This document shows, piece by piece, positions 19,600 to 27,371 of a stretch of 27,371 nucleotides of DNA. The position numbers were made by a program, and so were the translations under genes. Source of the DNA: QHCA01 sp003244095 (GTDB lineage: Bacteria > Actinomycetota > Actinomycetes > Mycobacteriales > QHCA01). The notes below the pieces were generated by a model. It was given only the letters and a program-made list of their open reading frames with translations, ran no database searches and was not told the origin of the DNA. The DNA lies in assembly GCA_038329965.1 (NCBI GenBank), contig JBBQNN010000057.1, forward strand, positions 1 through 27,371, given 5' to 3'. Every line of letters begins with the position of its first letter. Within the stretch, counting starts at the first letter, position 1.

Positions 19600-21030
19600 T
19601 CACCGGATCAGCTGCGAAATGTGCTGGTCGACTTCTGCGTCGAAGATCTGGATCCGGGCTCCGCCGCCATGTTTGGCGCGGTACATCGCGACGTCGCTGT
19701 CGTGGATCAGGGTCGATCCCTCACCCGTTGCGTCCTGGGGGTGGCGCATGACCACGCCGATGGAGCAGTCGATCGAAACCTCCAGCTGAGTGCGGCCGAG
19801 GGCGAACGGCTGGCGTATTCCCTGTTGAATGCGGTTGGCCACCTCGAGGACCTGGTCCTCGTCCCGGAGTGCCTCGCACAGCACGATGAACTCGTCCCCG
19901 CCGTACCGGCCCACGGTGTCGGTGGTCCGGACGCAGTCGCGCAGCCGATTCGCGACCTCCTTGAGCAACTCGTCCCCGGCCGGGTGGCCGAGCGAGTCGT
20001 TGATCCGCTTGAACCGATCCAGGTCGATGAACATCACCGCCAGCAGCAGTCGCTTGCGCTCGTCGATGCCGAGCGCTCGGTTGGCACGGTCGAGGAACAT
20101 GGTGCGATTGGGCAGCCCGGTCAGCGCGTCGTGCAGGCGCTCGTAGGCCAGTCGGGCGGATCGCCGCAGGGCGGTGGCCCCGATCGCGACGAGCGCAAGC
20201 AGCGCCAGGACGAAGCCGCCGAACAGCGTCCAGGAGGCCCGGCGCGTCGGCCCGTTGACCGGCTCATAGAGCGCGCCGGTCGGCGCCGTGAGCACCACCC
20301 GCCAATCGGTGTTGGGAACCCGGGCCGAGGCAAAGTACCGGTCGCCGTAGTTGCCCGCCGACCGCGTCCGCAGCGGGGTGACGAGTCCGGGTTCGGCCAG
20401 CCGTGTGTCGGCAGGCTGCCCGGTCGATCCGGCCAGGATCTGAGACCTTCCGTCGACCAGGTAGGCGCGCGTCCCGGACACCCCTCCGACGCTGGAGACG
20501 AAGCCGGCGACGAGAGGCTCGAGGGATTTCATCGATTGAGCGGCCACGAGCGCGCGCACCCCGTGCTTCGTGCGAGTCACGATGCCGACGTCCACTGCTC
20601 GCATTCCGCCAGGCGCCGTGTAGACCTCCGAGATCCGCAGCTTTCCCCCAATGAGGTCTGGCAACCATGGGTTCTCGTCCAGAATCCGTCGATCGCTGAG
20701 CAGCGAGGGTGGGTCCGAGCCGAGTAACCGACCCGCGCCGTCGAAGACGAGGAGCCGAGGCAGGTGCCCGGTCGTCTGGATCTTGCGGACGGCGGCTTGG
20801 ACCTCGTCGTCCGGGACGTCGAAGTACTGCTTGACGACGTCGGTCTGGTCCAGGGCCACCACGAGGGTCGAGACCGTGCGCTGGACGGTCACGGCATCCT
20901 GCGTGAGCTTGGTACGGATGCCGGCCCGGGCCTGCTCCTGCGAGCGGACCAGGTAGTCGGCCAGGCCGCCCACCAGCGCCAGCACGATCGCAGTGCTCAT
21001 CAGGACCGCCCAAGGCCTCTTCCAGGTCAT
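19600..21030 (-). CDS. Membrane-bound diguanylate cyclase (Cache-like sensor plus GGDEF)
   Basis: The enzyme makes cyclic di-GMP from two GTP. The 476-residue protein has TM1 at about 7-26, an extracytoplasmic region at about 30-262 that looks like a double-Cache/CHASE ligand sensor, TM2 at about 267-289, and a C-terminal GGDEF domain beginning DALTGLPNRTMFLDR. The catalytic signature GGDEF (377-381) is intact. The inhibitory I-site RxxD (RTTD, 368-371) lies exactly five residues before it, so an active, feedback-inhibited cyclase is predicted. There is no EAL domain. The ATG at 21030 is favoured because TM1 follows at once; the Shine-Dalgarno is poor (AGGT). It lies on the strand opposite whiA and gap, which are more usually neighbours in actinobacteria, so it appears to be an insertion into the conserved block. 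Confidence 0.93.
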   Translation of the reverse strand: MTWKRPWAVLMSTAIVLALVGGLADYLVRSQEQARAGIRTKLTQDAVTVQRTVSTLVVALDQTDVVKQYFDVPDDEVQAAVRKIQTTGHLPRLLVFDGAGRLLGSDPPSLLSDRRILDENPWLPDLIGGKLRISEVYTAPGGMRAVDVGIVTRTKHGVRALVAAQSMKSLEPLVAGFVSSVGGVSGTRAYLVDGRSQILAGSTGQPADTRLAEPGLVTPLRTRSAGNYGDRYFASARVPNTDWRVVLTAPTGALYEPVNGPTRRASWTLFGGFVLALLALVAIGATALRRSARLAYERLHDALTGLPNRTMFLDRANRALGIDERKRLLLAVMFIDLDRFKRINDSLGHPAGDELLKEVANRLRDCVRTTDTVGRYGGDEFIVLCEALRDEDQVLEVANRIQQGIRQPFALGRTQLEVSIDCSIGVVMRHPQDATGEGSTLIHDSDVAMYRAKHGGGARIQIFDAEVDQHISQLIR

Positions 21031-21131
21031 ACCTGTTGGATCGACGGCAGCGACCGCCAACTTGAGCAGGACCGGTCTGGCGGCAGCGCTGACGAGGAGT
21101 GGGTGCCGCCCCGTGACGCTCGATCGCGCCA

Positions 21132-21152
21132 CGAGGCGTGCCTCGATAGGGT
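21132..21152 (+). promoter_or_regulatory. Palindromic operator next to a -10 box upstream of gap
   Basis: CGAGGC-GT-GCCTCG at 21132-21145 is a perfect 14 bp palindrome. TAGGGT at 21147-21152 follows one base later and could be a -10 element for gap, about 55 bp before its start codon. A protein bound at the palindrome would cover the promoter spacer. No clear -35 is seen. Confidence 0.45.
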
Positions 21153-21207
21153 CAGGTACGACAGCCGATCGACCGGACTTGCAGCGACCGGACACTAGGA
21201 GAGCACC

Positions 21208-22212
21208 GTGACCATTCGGGTTGGCATCAACGGCTTCGGCCGGATCGGCCGCAACTACTGGCGGGCGGTGCAGGCCAGCGATCACGACATCGACGTGGTG
21301 GCGTTCAACGACCTCGGCGACATGAAAACGATGGCGCACCTGCTCAAATACGACAGCATCGCCGGCACGCTGCCCAACGAGGTCGCCGTCACCGATGACG
21401 GCATTTCGGTCGACGGCCACACGATCAAGGGCCTCGCCGAGCGCGACCCGGGCAAGCTGCCGTGGAAGGACCTCGGCGTCGAGATCGTGCTGGAGTCGAC
21501 CGGCTTCTTCACCAAGGCCGACGGCGCGCGCAAGCACATCGACGAGGGTGGCGCCCAGAAGGTCGTCATCTCGGCGCCGGCCACCGGCGAGGACCTGACC
21601 GTCGTCATGGGCGTCAACCACGATGCCTACGACGGGTCGCAGAGCATCATCTCCAACGCCTCCTGCACCACCAACTGCCTCGCCCCGATGGCCAAGGTGC
21701 TGCACGACTCGTTCACGATCCAGCGCGGCCTGATGACGACCATCCACGCCTACACCCAGGACCAGAACCTGCAGGACGCGCCGCACTCCGACCTGCGCCG
21801 TGCCCGGGCCGCGGCGATCAACATCATCCCCACGAGCACCGGTGCGGCCAAGGCGATCGGCGCGGTGCTGCCCGACCTCAAGGGTAAGCTCGACGGCTAC
21901 GCGCTACGGGTGCCGGTGCCGACCGGCTCGGTCACCGACCTGACCGTGACGGTGTCCCGCGACACAACCGTCGACGAGGTCAACGCGGCGTTGAAGGCGG
22001 CGGCCGACGGGCCCCTCACGGGTTACCTGCGCTATACGGCCGACCCGATCGTCTCCTCCGACATCGCCGGCGACCCGGCGTCGTGCATCCTCGATTCCCA
22101 GCTCACCAAGGCGATCGGCGACCAGGTCAAGATCGTCGGCTGGTACGACAACGAGTGGGGTTACTCCAACCGGCTGGTCGACCTCACCGCACTCGTGGGC
22201 AGCCGCCTGTGA
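21208..22212 (+). CDS. gap: Glyceraldehyde-3-phosphate dehydrogenase, type I
   Basis: GAPDH oxidises glyceraldehyde-3-phosphate to 1,3-bisphosphoglycerate with NAD+. The 334-residue protein has the Rossmann start VGINGFGRIGRN, catalytic Cys153 in SNASCTTNCLAP, His180 in TTIHAYTQDQ, and the C-terminal WYDNEWGYSNRLVDL. The GTG start has AGGAGA 5 nt upstream. Its stop overlaps the pgk start (GTGA), so gap-pgk-tpiA form an operon covering three consecutive steps of triose metabolism. The acidic residue after the second beta strand (FNDLGD) fits NAD+ preference. Confidence 0.98.
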   Translation: MTIRVGINGFGRIGRNYWRAVQASDHDIDVVAFNDLGDMKTMAHLLKYDSIAGTLPNEVAVTDDGISVDGHTIKGLAERDPGKLPWKDLGVEIVLESTGFFTKADGARKHIDEGGAQKVVISAPATGEDLTVVMGVNHDAYDGSQSIISNASCTTNCLAPMAKVLHDSFTIQRGLMTTIHAYTQDQNLQDAPHSDLRRARAAAINIIPTSTGAAKAIGAVLPDLKGKLDGYALRVPVPTGSVTDLTVTVSRDTTVDEVNAALKAAADGPLTGYLRYTADPIVSSDIAGDPASCILDSQLTKAIGDQVKIVGWYDNEWGYSNRLVDLTALVGSRL

Positions 22213-23396
22213 GGTCGCTCGACGACCTGCTCGGCGAGGGAGTGCGTGGCCGCCGCGTCATCGTGCGCAGCGACCTCAACGTCCCGATGGACGACGGCGA
22301 CATCACCGACGACGGGCGGATCCGGGCCAGCCTGCCCACGATCTCCTCGCTGGCCGACGCCGGTGCGCGAGTCGTCGTCTGCGCCCACCTCGGCCGGCCA
22401 AAGGGCGAGCGGCTCGAGGAGTTCTCGCTGGAGCCGGTGGCGATCCGCATGCAGAAGTTGCTGGGCAGCACGGTGGCCTTCGCCACCGACGTCGTCGGCG
22501 CAGACGCCACGGCCTCGGTCGAGGCGCTGGCCGACGGGGACGTCGTACTGCTGGAGAATCTCAGGTTCGAGGCGGCCGAGACCAGCAAGGACGATGCGGT
22601 ACGCGGGGGATTCGCTGCGCGGCTCGCGGGGTTCGGTGACGCCTATGTCGGCGACGGCTTCGGCGCCGTGCACCGCAAGCACGCCAGCGTCTACGACCTG
22701 CCGGGGCTGCTCCCGCACTACGCGGGCGGCCTGGTGCTGCGCGAGGTCGAGGTGCTTCGCGGCCTCACGGAGTCGCCGCAGCGGCCCTATGTGGTGGTCC
22801 TCGGTGGGTCCAAGGTCTCTGACAAGCTCGGCGTCATCGAGGCGCTGCTGCCGAAGGTCGACCGGCTGCTCGTCGGTGGCGGAATGTGCTTCACCTTCCT
22901 CAAGGCGCAGGGCCACGAGGTCGGCCGGTCATTGCTCGAAGCCGACCAGGTGGACGCGTGCCGGCGGCTGCTGGCCGGCGCCGGCGACCGGGTGGTCCTG
23001 CCCACCGACGTGGTGGTGGCCGACAGGATCGCCGACGCCGCCGAGCCGCAAACGGTGCCGGCCGACGAGATCCTCCCCGACCTGATCGGTCTCGACATCG
23101 GACCCGACACCGTCGAGGCGTTCGGCCGCGTGCTGGCCGAGGCCGCCACGGTGTTCTGGAACGGCCCGATGGGAGTCTTCGAGGTCAAGCCGTTCGCCAC
23201 GGGCACGAAGGCGATCGCCGAGGCGGTCGCCGCATGCGACGGGACGACCGTCGTCGGCGGGGGCGATTCGGCGGCTGCTGTACGCGCGTTCGGGCTCGAC
23301 GAGCAGGCCTTCACCCACATCTCGACCGGTGGGGGCGCCTCATTGGAGTACCTGGAGGGCGCGGCGCTGCCCGGCCTGCAGGCGTTGGGCGAGTGA
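22209..23396 (+). CDS. pgk: Phosphoglycerate kinase
   Basis: PGK transfers the acyl phosphate of 1,3-bisphosphoglycerate to ADP. The 395-residue protein shows the family landmarks: RSDLNVPMDDGDITDDGRI near the start, CAHLGRPKG, LLENLRFEAAE, FGAVHRKHAS, GGSKVSDKL, WNGPMGVFE and the nucleotide loop GGGDSAAAV, with STGGGASLEYLEG near the end. The frame is open upstream, but homology begins at this GTG, which lies in a 4 nt overlap with the gap stop. Length is typical for bacteria. Confidence 0.98.
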   Translation: MRSLDDLLGEGVRGRRVIVRSDLNVPMDDGDITDDGRIRASLPTISSLADAGARVVVCAHLGRPKGERLEEFSLEPVAIRMQKLLGSTVAFATDVVGADATASVEALADGDVVLLENLRFEAAETSKDDAVRGGFAARLAGFGDAYVGDGFGAVHRKHASVYDLPGLLPHYAGGLVLREVEVLRGLTESPQRPYVVVLGGSKVSDKLGVIEALLPKVDRLLVGGGMCFTFLKAQGHEVGRSLLEADQVDACRRLLAGAGDRVVLPTDVVVADRIADAAEPQTVPADEILPDLIGLDIGPDTVEAFGRVLAEAATVFWNGPMGVFEVKPFATGTKAIAEAVAACDGTTVVGGGDSAAAVRAFGLDEQAFTHISTGGGASLEYLEGAALPGLQALGE

Positions 23397-23401
23397 GCAT
23401 C

Positions 23402-23425
23402 GAGCGAAGCGAGGGGCGGAGCGAG
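23402..23425 (+). repeat. GAGCGAAGCGAG-type simple repeat at the pgk/tpiA junction
   Basis: GAGCGAAGCGAG (23402-23413) followed by GGAGCGAG (23418-23425) fills the space between the pgk stop and the likely tpiA ATG. The frame stays open through it, so some gene callers would start tpiA at the GTG at 23393. It may be a dispersed intergenic element that now supplies the ribosome binding site. Confidence 0.4.
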
Positions 23426-24247
23426 ATGACAATCAGCGGAGGAGTGACCAGGCGACGGCCGTTGATGGCCGGCAACTGGAAGATGAACTGCACCCATCTG
23501 GAGGCGATCGCGCTGGTGCAGAAGATCGCTTTCAGCCTCACCGACCAGCAGCTCGACGCCGTGGAGGTCGTGGTGCTGCCGCCGTTCACCTGTCTGCGCA
23601 GCGTGCAGACGCTAGTCGACGGTGACCGGCTGCTGATCGGTTACGGCGCGCAGGACTTGTCACCGTTCGATTCCGGGGCGTACACCGGTGACGTCGGCGG
23701 GCCGATGCTGGCCAGGCTGGACTGCACCTATGTCGTCGTCGGGCACTCGGAGCGCCGCCAGCACCACCGGGAGGACGACGCGACGGTCAACGCCAAGGTG
23801 CTGGCCGCCGGCCGTCACGGGCTGACCGCGATCCTGTGCGTGGGGGAGGGCCTCGACGTCCGCGAGGCCGGGCAGCAGGTGGCCCACTGTGTCGACCAGT
23901 TGACGGCCGCGCTGGCCGGTGTGGGCCCGGAGCAGGCCGGCCCGATCGTGGTGGCATATGAGCCGGTCTGGGCCATCGGTACCGGAAAGGTGGCGACCCC
24001 GGAGGACGCGCAGGAGGTCTGCGGCGCGCTGCGGGGCCGGCTGGGTGAGTTGTACTCCCCGGGCCTCGCCGCGAGGGTGCGTGTGCTGTACGGCGGGTCG
24101 GTCAAATCGTCGAATGTCGTGGGGATCATGGCGCAGGCCGATGTCGACGGTGCCCTGGTGGGTGGCGCCAGCCTGAACGCCGACGAGTTCGCCGCGATCT
24201 GCCGCTACCGCGAGCTCGCCGAAGGCGCTACGTTCACGCCGCGGTGA
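23426..24247 (+). CDS. tpiA: Triosephosphate isomerase
   Basis: TPI interconverts dihydroxyacetone phosphate and glyceraldehyde-3-phosphate. The 273-residue TIM barrel has Lys19 (AGNWKMN), His107 (VVGHSERR) and catalytic Glu179 (VAYEPVWAIGTGK), plus the phosphate-binding LYGGSVKSSN and GALVGGASL. The start is uncertain: ATG 23426 has GGAG upstream, GTG 23393 overlaps the pgk stop and would add 11 residues of repeat-derived sequence, and GTG 23444 gives VTRRRPLMAGNWKMN, the tightest fit to the family. The usual next gene in actinobacteria, secG, is not here; a transporter locus follows after 137 bp. Confidence 0.97.
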   Translation: MTISGGVTRRRPLMAGNWKMNCTHLEAIALVQKIAFSLTDQQLDAVEVVVLPPFTCLRSVQTLVDGDRLLIGYGAQDLSPFDSGAYTGDVGGPMLARLDCTYVVVGHSERRQHHREDDATVNAKVLAAGRHGLTAILCVGEGLDVREAGQQVAHCVDQLTAALAGVGPEQAGPIVVAYEPVWAIGTGKVATPEDAQEVCGALRGRLGELYSPGLAARVRVLYGGSVKSSNVVGIMAQADVDGALVGGASLNADEFAAICRYRELAEGATFTPR

Positions 24248-24304
24248 GCGTGGCAGCGGAGTAACTGCAAGGTCACGATTTCGCCACATGCTTGCTCGCG
24301 GACT

Positions 24305-24331
24305 CACCGTCGGCGGTGTGGCACCTATAGT
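24305..24331 (+). promoter_or_regulatory. Promoter of the peptide transporter locus with an inverted repeat
   Basis: TATAGT at 24326-24331 is a near-consensus -10. CACCG-TCGG-CGGTG at 24305-24318 is an inverted repeat lying in the -35/spacer region and may be an operator. The transcript would have a leader of about 47 nt before the permease ATG. No good -35 was found. Confidence 0.5.
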
Positions 24332-24384
24332 CCACATACGTCGTAGGGATGTCACAACGGAGTGGCTGAGGGGACAGTGATCGG

Positions 24385-25395
24385 ATGACTGCTCCACTGA
24401 CTACGGATCCCAGCACACAGACGGCCGACCCTGAGGCCATCCTCGCCGGGCAGAGCGCCAAGCAGATCGAAGGCCGGTCCCTCGGCCAGATCGCCTGGCT
24501 CCGCCTTAAGCGCGACAAGGTTGCGATGGTGAGCCTGGGGCTTGTCATCCTGTTCCTGCTCGTGGCCATCCTGGCCAATGTGCTGGCGGCCATCGAGGGC
24601 CAGGGCCCGTTCAAGTTCAATTCTGAGACGCTCAATTTCGACCATGGCAGCCTGCCCCGCGGCCACTTCGGCGGGGTCAGCAGCACGCACTGGCTCGGCG
24701 TCGAGCCCACGACCGGCCGTGACCTGTTCGCCCGGCTGGTCTTCGGGGCGCGGACATCTCTCCTTGTCGCGCTCACCTCGACCGTCCTGTCGGTGGGGCT
24801 CGGGTCGCTGTTCGGCGTGATGGCCGGTTTCTTCGGTGGCCGGATCGACTCGTTGATCAGCAGGTCGATGGACCTCATCCTCGCCTTCCCGCAGCTCCTG
24901 CTCCTGATCGCCCTCACCCCGGTCGCCATCGACCGGCTGGCCGGCCTCGGGATCGGCGGCGGCGCAGCTCACCTGGTCTACCTGATCACCGTGATCGGCT
25001 TTTTCGGCTGGCCCTACATCGGCCGCATCATTCGCGGCCAGACCCTGTCCCTACGCGAGCGGGAGTTCGTCGATGCCAGCAGGTCGCTCGGCGCGACCAA
25101 CAGTCACATCCTGTTCAAACAGCTGCTGCCTAACCTCGTGGCCCCGATCCTCGTCTACTCGACGCTGATCATCCCCACCTACATCTCGCTCGAGGCGGCC
25201 CTGTCCTACCTCGGCGTCGGGGTCATCGAGCCGACTCCGTCGTGGGGCAAGATGCTCTCCGACTCGGTCGTCTATTCCTACGCCGACCCGACCTACCTGC
25301 TGATCCCCGGTGTCGCACTCTTCGCCCTGGTGCTCGCCTTCAACCTCTTCGGTGACGGGCTGCGCGACGCACTCGACCCGAAGGCCGGCCGCTAG
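24385..25395 (+). CDS. Dipeptide/oligopeptide ABC transporter permease (DppC/OppC type)
   Basis: This inner-membrane permease of a peptide or nickel importer has 336 residues. A cytoplasmic N-terminal tail is followed by the OppC N-terminal segment (LGQIAWLRLKRDKVAMVSL) and TM1 at about 46-68. The diagnostic DppC motif HWLGVEPTTGRDLFARLVFGARTSL lies at 102-126, and several further membrane helices follow. The EAA loop that docks on the ATPase is at about 228-250 (EFVDASRSLGATNSHILFKQLLPN). The C-terminus matches the family end (LIPGVALFALVLAFNLFGDGLRDALDPK). The ATG at 24385 has a weak GAGGGG about 12 nt upstream. The partner DppB permease and ATPases are not in the window; they may lie beyond its right end or elsewhere. 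Confidence 0.95.
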   Translation: MTAPLTTDPSTQTADPEAILAGQSAKQIEGRSLGQIAWLRLKRDKVAMVSLGLVILFLLVAILANVLAAIEGQGPFKFNSETLNFDHGSLPRGHFGGVSSTHWLGVEPTTGRDLFARLVFGARTSLLVALTSTVLSVGLGSLFGVMAGFFGGRIDSLISRSMDLILAFPQLLLLIALTPVAIDRLAGLGIGGGAAHLVYLITVIGFFGWPYIGRIIRGQTLSLREREFVDASRSLGATNSHILFKQLLPNLVAPILVYSTLIIPTYISLEAALSYLGVGVIEPTPSWGKMLSDSVVYSYADPTYLLIPGVALFALVLAFNLFGDGLRDALDPKAGR

Positions 25396-25417
25396 CGGCC
25401 TCGCTCCGTTCAACGTC

Positions 25418-25435
25418 GGCCCGCGACCGCGGGCC
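25418..25435 (+). terminator. Intercistronic hairpin between permease and substrate-binding gene
   Basis: GGCCCGCG-AC-CGCGGGCC is a perfect 8 bp stem in the 78 bp gap. With no U-tract it may act as a partial terminator or as an mRNA-stabilising or processing hairpin. That would let the binding protein be expressed at a different level from the permease. Confidence 0.5.
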
Positions 25436-25473
25436 AGCGCCAACACCGCCGCGATGCCGCGGTGGGGGAAAGG

Positions 25474-27210
25474 ATGGGTGAGCGCATGACGCTCCTCGCA
25501 ACACGCGCGCAGAAGGTGGCCGTGGTCGGCGCCTGTCTCGCGCTGGCTGTGACGGCCTGTGGTGGCAGCAGCAAAAGCTCCAACTCGAGCGGCCCCACGG
25601 GCAAGAAGGGCGGCACGCTCTTCCTGATCAACGACGCGGACTTCGACCACCTGGATCCGCAGCGCACCTATGTCTCGAATTCCCTCAACTTCACCGAGCG
25701 CTTCATGAACCGGACGTTGGTGACATACAAGTCGGTGCCCGGGCCGTCCGGTTCGGAACTGGTGCCGGACATGGCAACTGACCTGGGTCGGGCGTCTGAC
25801 AACAACAAGACCTGGAAGTTCACCTTCAAGGACAACCTGAAGTGGCAGGACGGCTCGCCGGTGACGTGTGCCGACTTCAAGTACGGCGTTTCGCGTGGCT
25901 TCGCGACCGGCGTGATCACCGACGGTCCGACGTACGCCTTCGCCGACCTCAAGCTGGACCTCAAGGCCGACGGAACCCCCGTCTACGGCGGTCCCTACGT
26001 CGCCGGCTCCAACGGTGGGTTCGACAACGCGGTGCAGTGCACCGACCCGAAGAACATCGTGTTCCACCTGGCCAAGCCCATCGGCGACTTCAACTACACG
26101 CTCAGCCTGCCGGAGTTCGCTGCGGTGCCGCAGGCGAAGGACACCAAGGCGCAGTACGACAACACCGTGTTCTCCGACGGTCCCTACAAGATCGAGACGT
26201 ATTCGCGCAGCAAGCAGCTGACGCTGGTCCGCAACTCCAACTGGGACCCCAAGACCGACAACGTCCGCAAGGCGTTCCCGGACAAGATCGTGGTCAAGAT
26301 GGGTGCCGACCCGAACGTCATCGACACCCAGTTCATCAGTGACACAGGTGACGCCAAGACCGGCATCATGAACGCCACCAATGTGCAACCACAGGACCTC
26401 GACCGGGTATTGAACGACGCGAGCCTGAAGAAGCGGGCTGTCAACGGCTTCGACGGGTTCGCTCTCTACATCGCCATCAACACCTCGAAGGTCAAGAACC
26501 TGAAGGTGCGCCAGGCCCTCGCCTACGCGATGAACCTCGAAACCTTTCGGGGCGCCTATGGCGGCAAGGAGTACGGCGACTACGCCAGAGGGATCATCAC
26601 TCCCGCGCTGAAGTCGCACAAGGACTTCGACGTCTTCGGTATCAAGAAGAGCCCGACCGGTGACCCGGCCAAGGCAAAGCAGCTGCTCACCGAAGCCGGT
26701 GTGAAGACGCCGTACCCGATCAAGTTCGACGTCCGGAACCGTCCGGCCACCGTCAAGGCGGCCGCCGCTGCCAAAGAGGCCCTCGAGCGCAATGGCAACT
26801 TCGCAGTCACCCTGAATCCCCTCCCGGTCGGCCCCTACTACGGGCTCATCGGCAAGAAGGCCACCCAGAGTGACATCAGCGGTGGTGGCTGGGGACCGGA
26901 CTGGCCCAACGGCTCGGCAGTGATCCCGCCACTGTTCGGCGGCAACCTGTCGACTGTCGACGGCAGCACGAACTACTCCCAGCTCAAGGATCCGAAGATC
27001 GACTCCCTGATCGACGCGGCGACCAGTGAGACCGACCTGACGAAGCAGGCCAAGCTGTGGGGTGGCCTGGACGAGGCCGTCGTCCAGGACGCCGCGGCGA
27101 TCCCGACCATCTGGACCAAGACCACCCAGATGTACGGCTCGGGCGTCAAGGGCGCGTTCCTGCACAGTTTCTATGGCGAGATCGATGTGAACGCGCTGAG
27201 CGTGGCCTGA
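25474..27210 (+). CDS. Peptide ABC transporter substrate-binding lipoprotein (SBP_bac_5)
   Basis: This extracellular family 5 binding protein of 578 residues would feed peptides (possibly nickel or other solutes) to the adjacent permease. The N-terminus is a lipoprotein signal: basic start, hydrophobic core VAVVGACLALAVTAC, lipobox ending at Cys29, then a Ser/Gly linker. Family landmarks include GGTLFLINDADFDHLDPQRTY, LVPDMATDLG, WKFTFKDNLKWQDGSPVTCADFKYGVSR, the YAMNLETFRGAYGG region and PVGPYYGLI near the end. The start is one of GTG 25462, ATG 25474 or ATG 25486, because a short MGERMGER duplication sits there; 25474 is chosen because GGGGG lies 5 nt upstream. Codon usage is slightly less GC-extreme than in the neighbouring housekeeping genes. 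The stop at 27208-27210 is intact. Confidence 0.94.
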   Translation: MGERMTLLATRAQKVAVVGACLALAVTACGGSSKSSNSSGPTGKKGGTLFLINDADFDHLDPQRTYVSNSLNFTERFMNRTLVTYKSVPGPSGSELVPDMATDLGRASDNNKTWKFTFKDNLKWQDGSPVTCADFKYGVSRGFATGVITDGPTYAFADLKLDLKADGTPVYGGPYVAGSNGGFDNAVQCTDPKNIVFHLAKPIGDFNYTLSLPEFAAVPQAKDTKAQYDNTVFSDGPYKIETYSRSKQLTLVRNSNWDPKTDNVRKAFPDKIVVKMGADPNVIDTQFISDTGDAKTGIMNATNVQPQDLDRVLNDASLKKRAVNGFDGFALYIAINTSKVKNLKVRQALAYAMNLETFRGAYGGKEYGDYARGIITPALKSHKDFDVFGIKKSPTGDPAKAKQLLTEAGVKTPYPIKFDVRNRPATVKAAAAAKEALERNGNFAVTLNPLPVGPYYGLIGKKATQSDISGGGWGPDWPNGSAVIPPLFGGNLSTVDGSTNYSQLKDPKIDSLIDAATSETDLTKQAKLWGGLDEAVVQDAAAIPTIWTKTTQMYGSGVKGAFLHSFYGEIDVNALSVA

Positions 27211-27248
27211 CAGCCATCGACGGCGACAGTAGGTAGCGGGTACGGGGC

Positions 27249-27371
27249 GGGGGGGGGGGGGGGCCGGCGCCCCCCCCCCCCCCCCAACACCCCCCACCCC
27301 CCCCCGGGGGGGGCGTGGGGGGCAATGAGACGAAAAAAAAAAAGCCCCCCCCACGCGGCGTGATTATGAGG
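27249..27371. other. Homopolymer-rich contig end, probably an assembly artefact
   Basis: Runs of G (27249-27263), C (27270-27285 and further runs), G again and a run of A fill the last 123 bases. Nothing upstream in the window resembles this. Long mirrored G and C runs next to a poly-A run look like erroneous read ends, not a genomic element. Confidence 0.8.

Noticed and set aside
25051..27354. A 767-codon minus-strand frame opposite the transporter genes
   Set aside because: It mirrors two well-identified plus-strand genes, and its start lies in the homopolymer artefact.

Overview
The window is a high-GC piece of actinobacterial chromosome. The evidence is strongly GC-biased third codon positions, many GTG starts, leaderless-type starts, a CoaE fused to a GrpB/UPF0157 domain, and the order uvrC-rapZ-yvcK-whiA ... 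gap-pgk-tpiA. An SsgA-like protein beside uvrC suggests a lineage related to morphologically complex actinomycetes, but I cannot name a genus. The final ~120 bp is homopolymeric and looks like a damaged contig end.

Left part (1-4200): the 3' part of rpsA, interrupted by an in-frame TAG; a strong hairpin terminator; an almost empty ~390 bp stretch; coaE; then, on the minus strand, a protealysin-type M4 metallopeptidase translationally coupled to a small emfourin-like inhibitor. Middle (4200-14200): uvrB, a manganese-type (yybP-ykoY) riboswitch controlling a TerC-family membrane protein, then minus-strand genes for an NlpC/P60 endopeptidase and an L-Ala-D/L-Glu epimerase (together a murein-tripeptide salvage pair like YkfC/YkfB), a class A beta-lactamase-like serine hydrolase and an MBL-fold hydrolase, followed by divergent uvrA. 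Right part (14200-27210): an SsgA-like gene, the tightly coupled uvrC-rapZ-yvcK-whiA run, a membrane diguanylate cyclase on the opposite strand, the glycolytic gap-pgk-tpiA run, and the start of a dipeptide/oligopeptide ABC transporter locus (permease, then substrate-binding lipoprotein).

All three excision-repair genes uvrB, uvrA and uvrC lie within ~12.5 kb. uvrB and uvrA, but not uvrC, are preceded by near-identical elements of the form TGTCRGAC-N8-TANNNT. This matches the LexA-independent, PafBC-type DNA-damage promoter class of actinobacteria, so recognition and damage-verification proteins appear co-induced while UvrC sits in a separate operon with growth and morphology genes.

Most of the window is conserved chromosomal backbone, and I see no phage, insertion sequence, CRISPR array or defence island. 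The least explained structure is a set of three TTCCGGGAA elements at 41-42 bp spacing between the serine hydrolase and the epimerase operon. The most consequential anomaly is the nonsense codon in rpsA.
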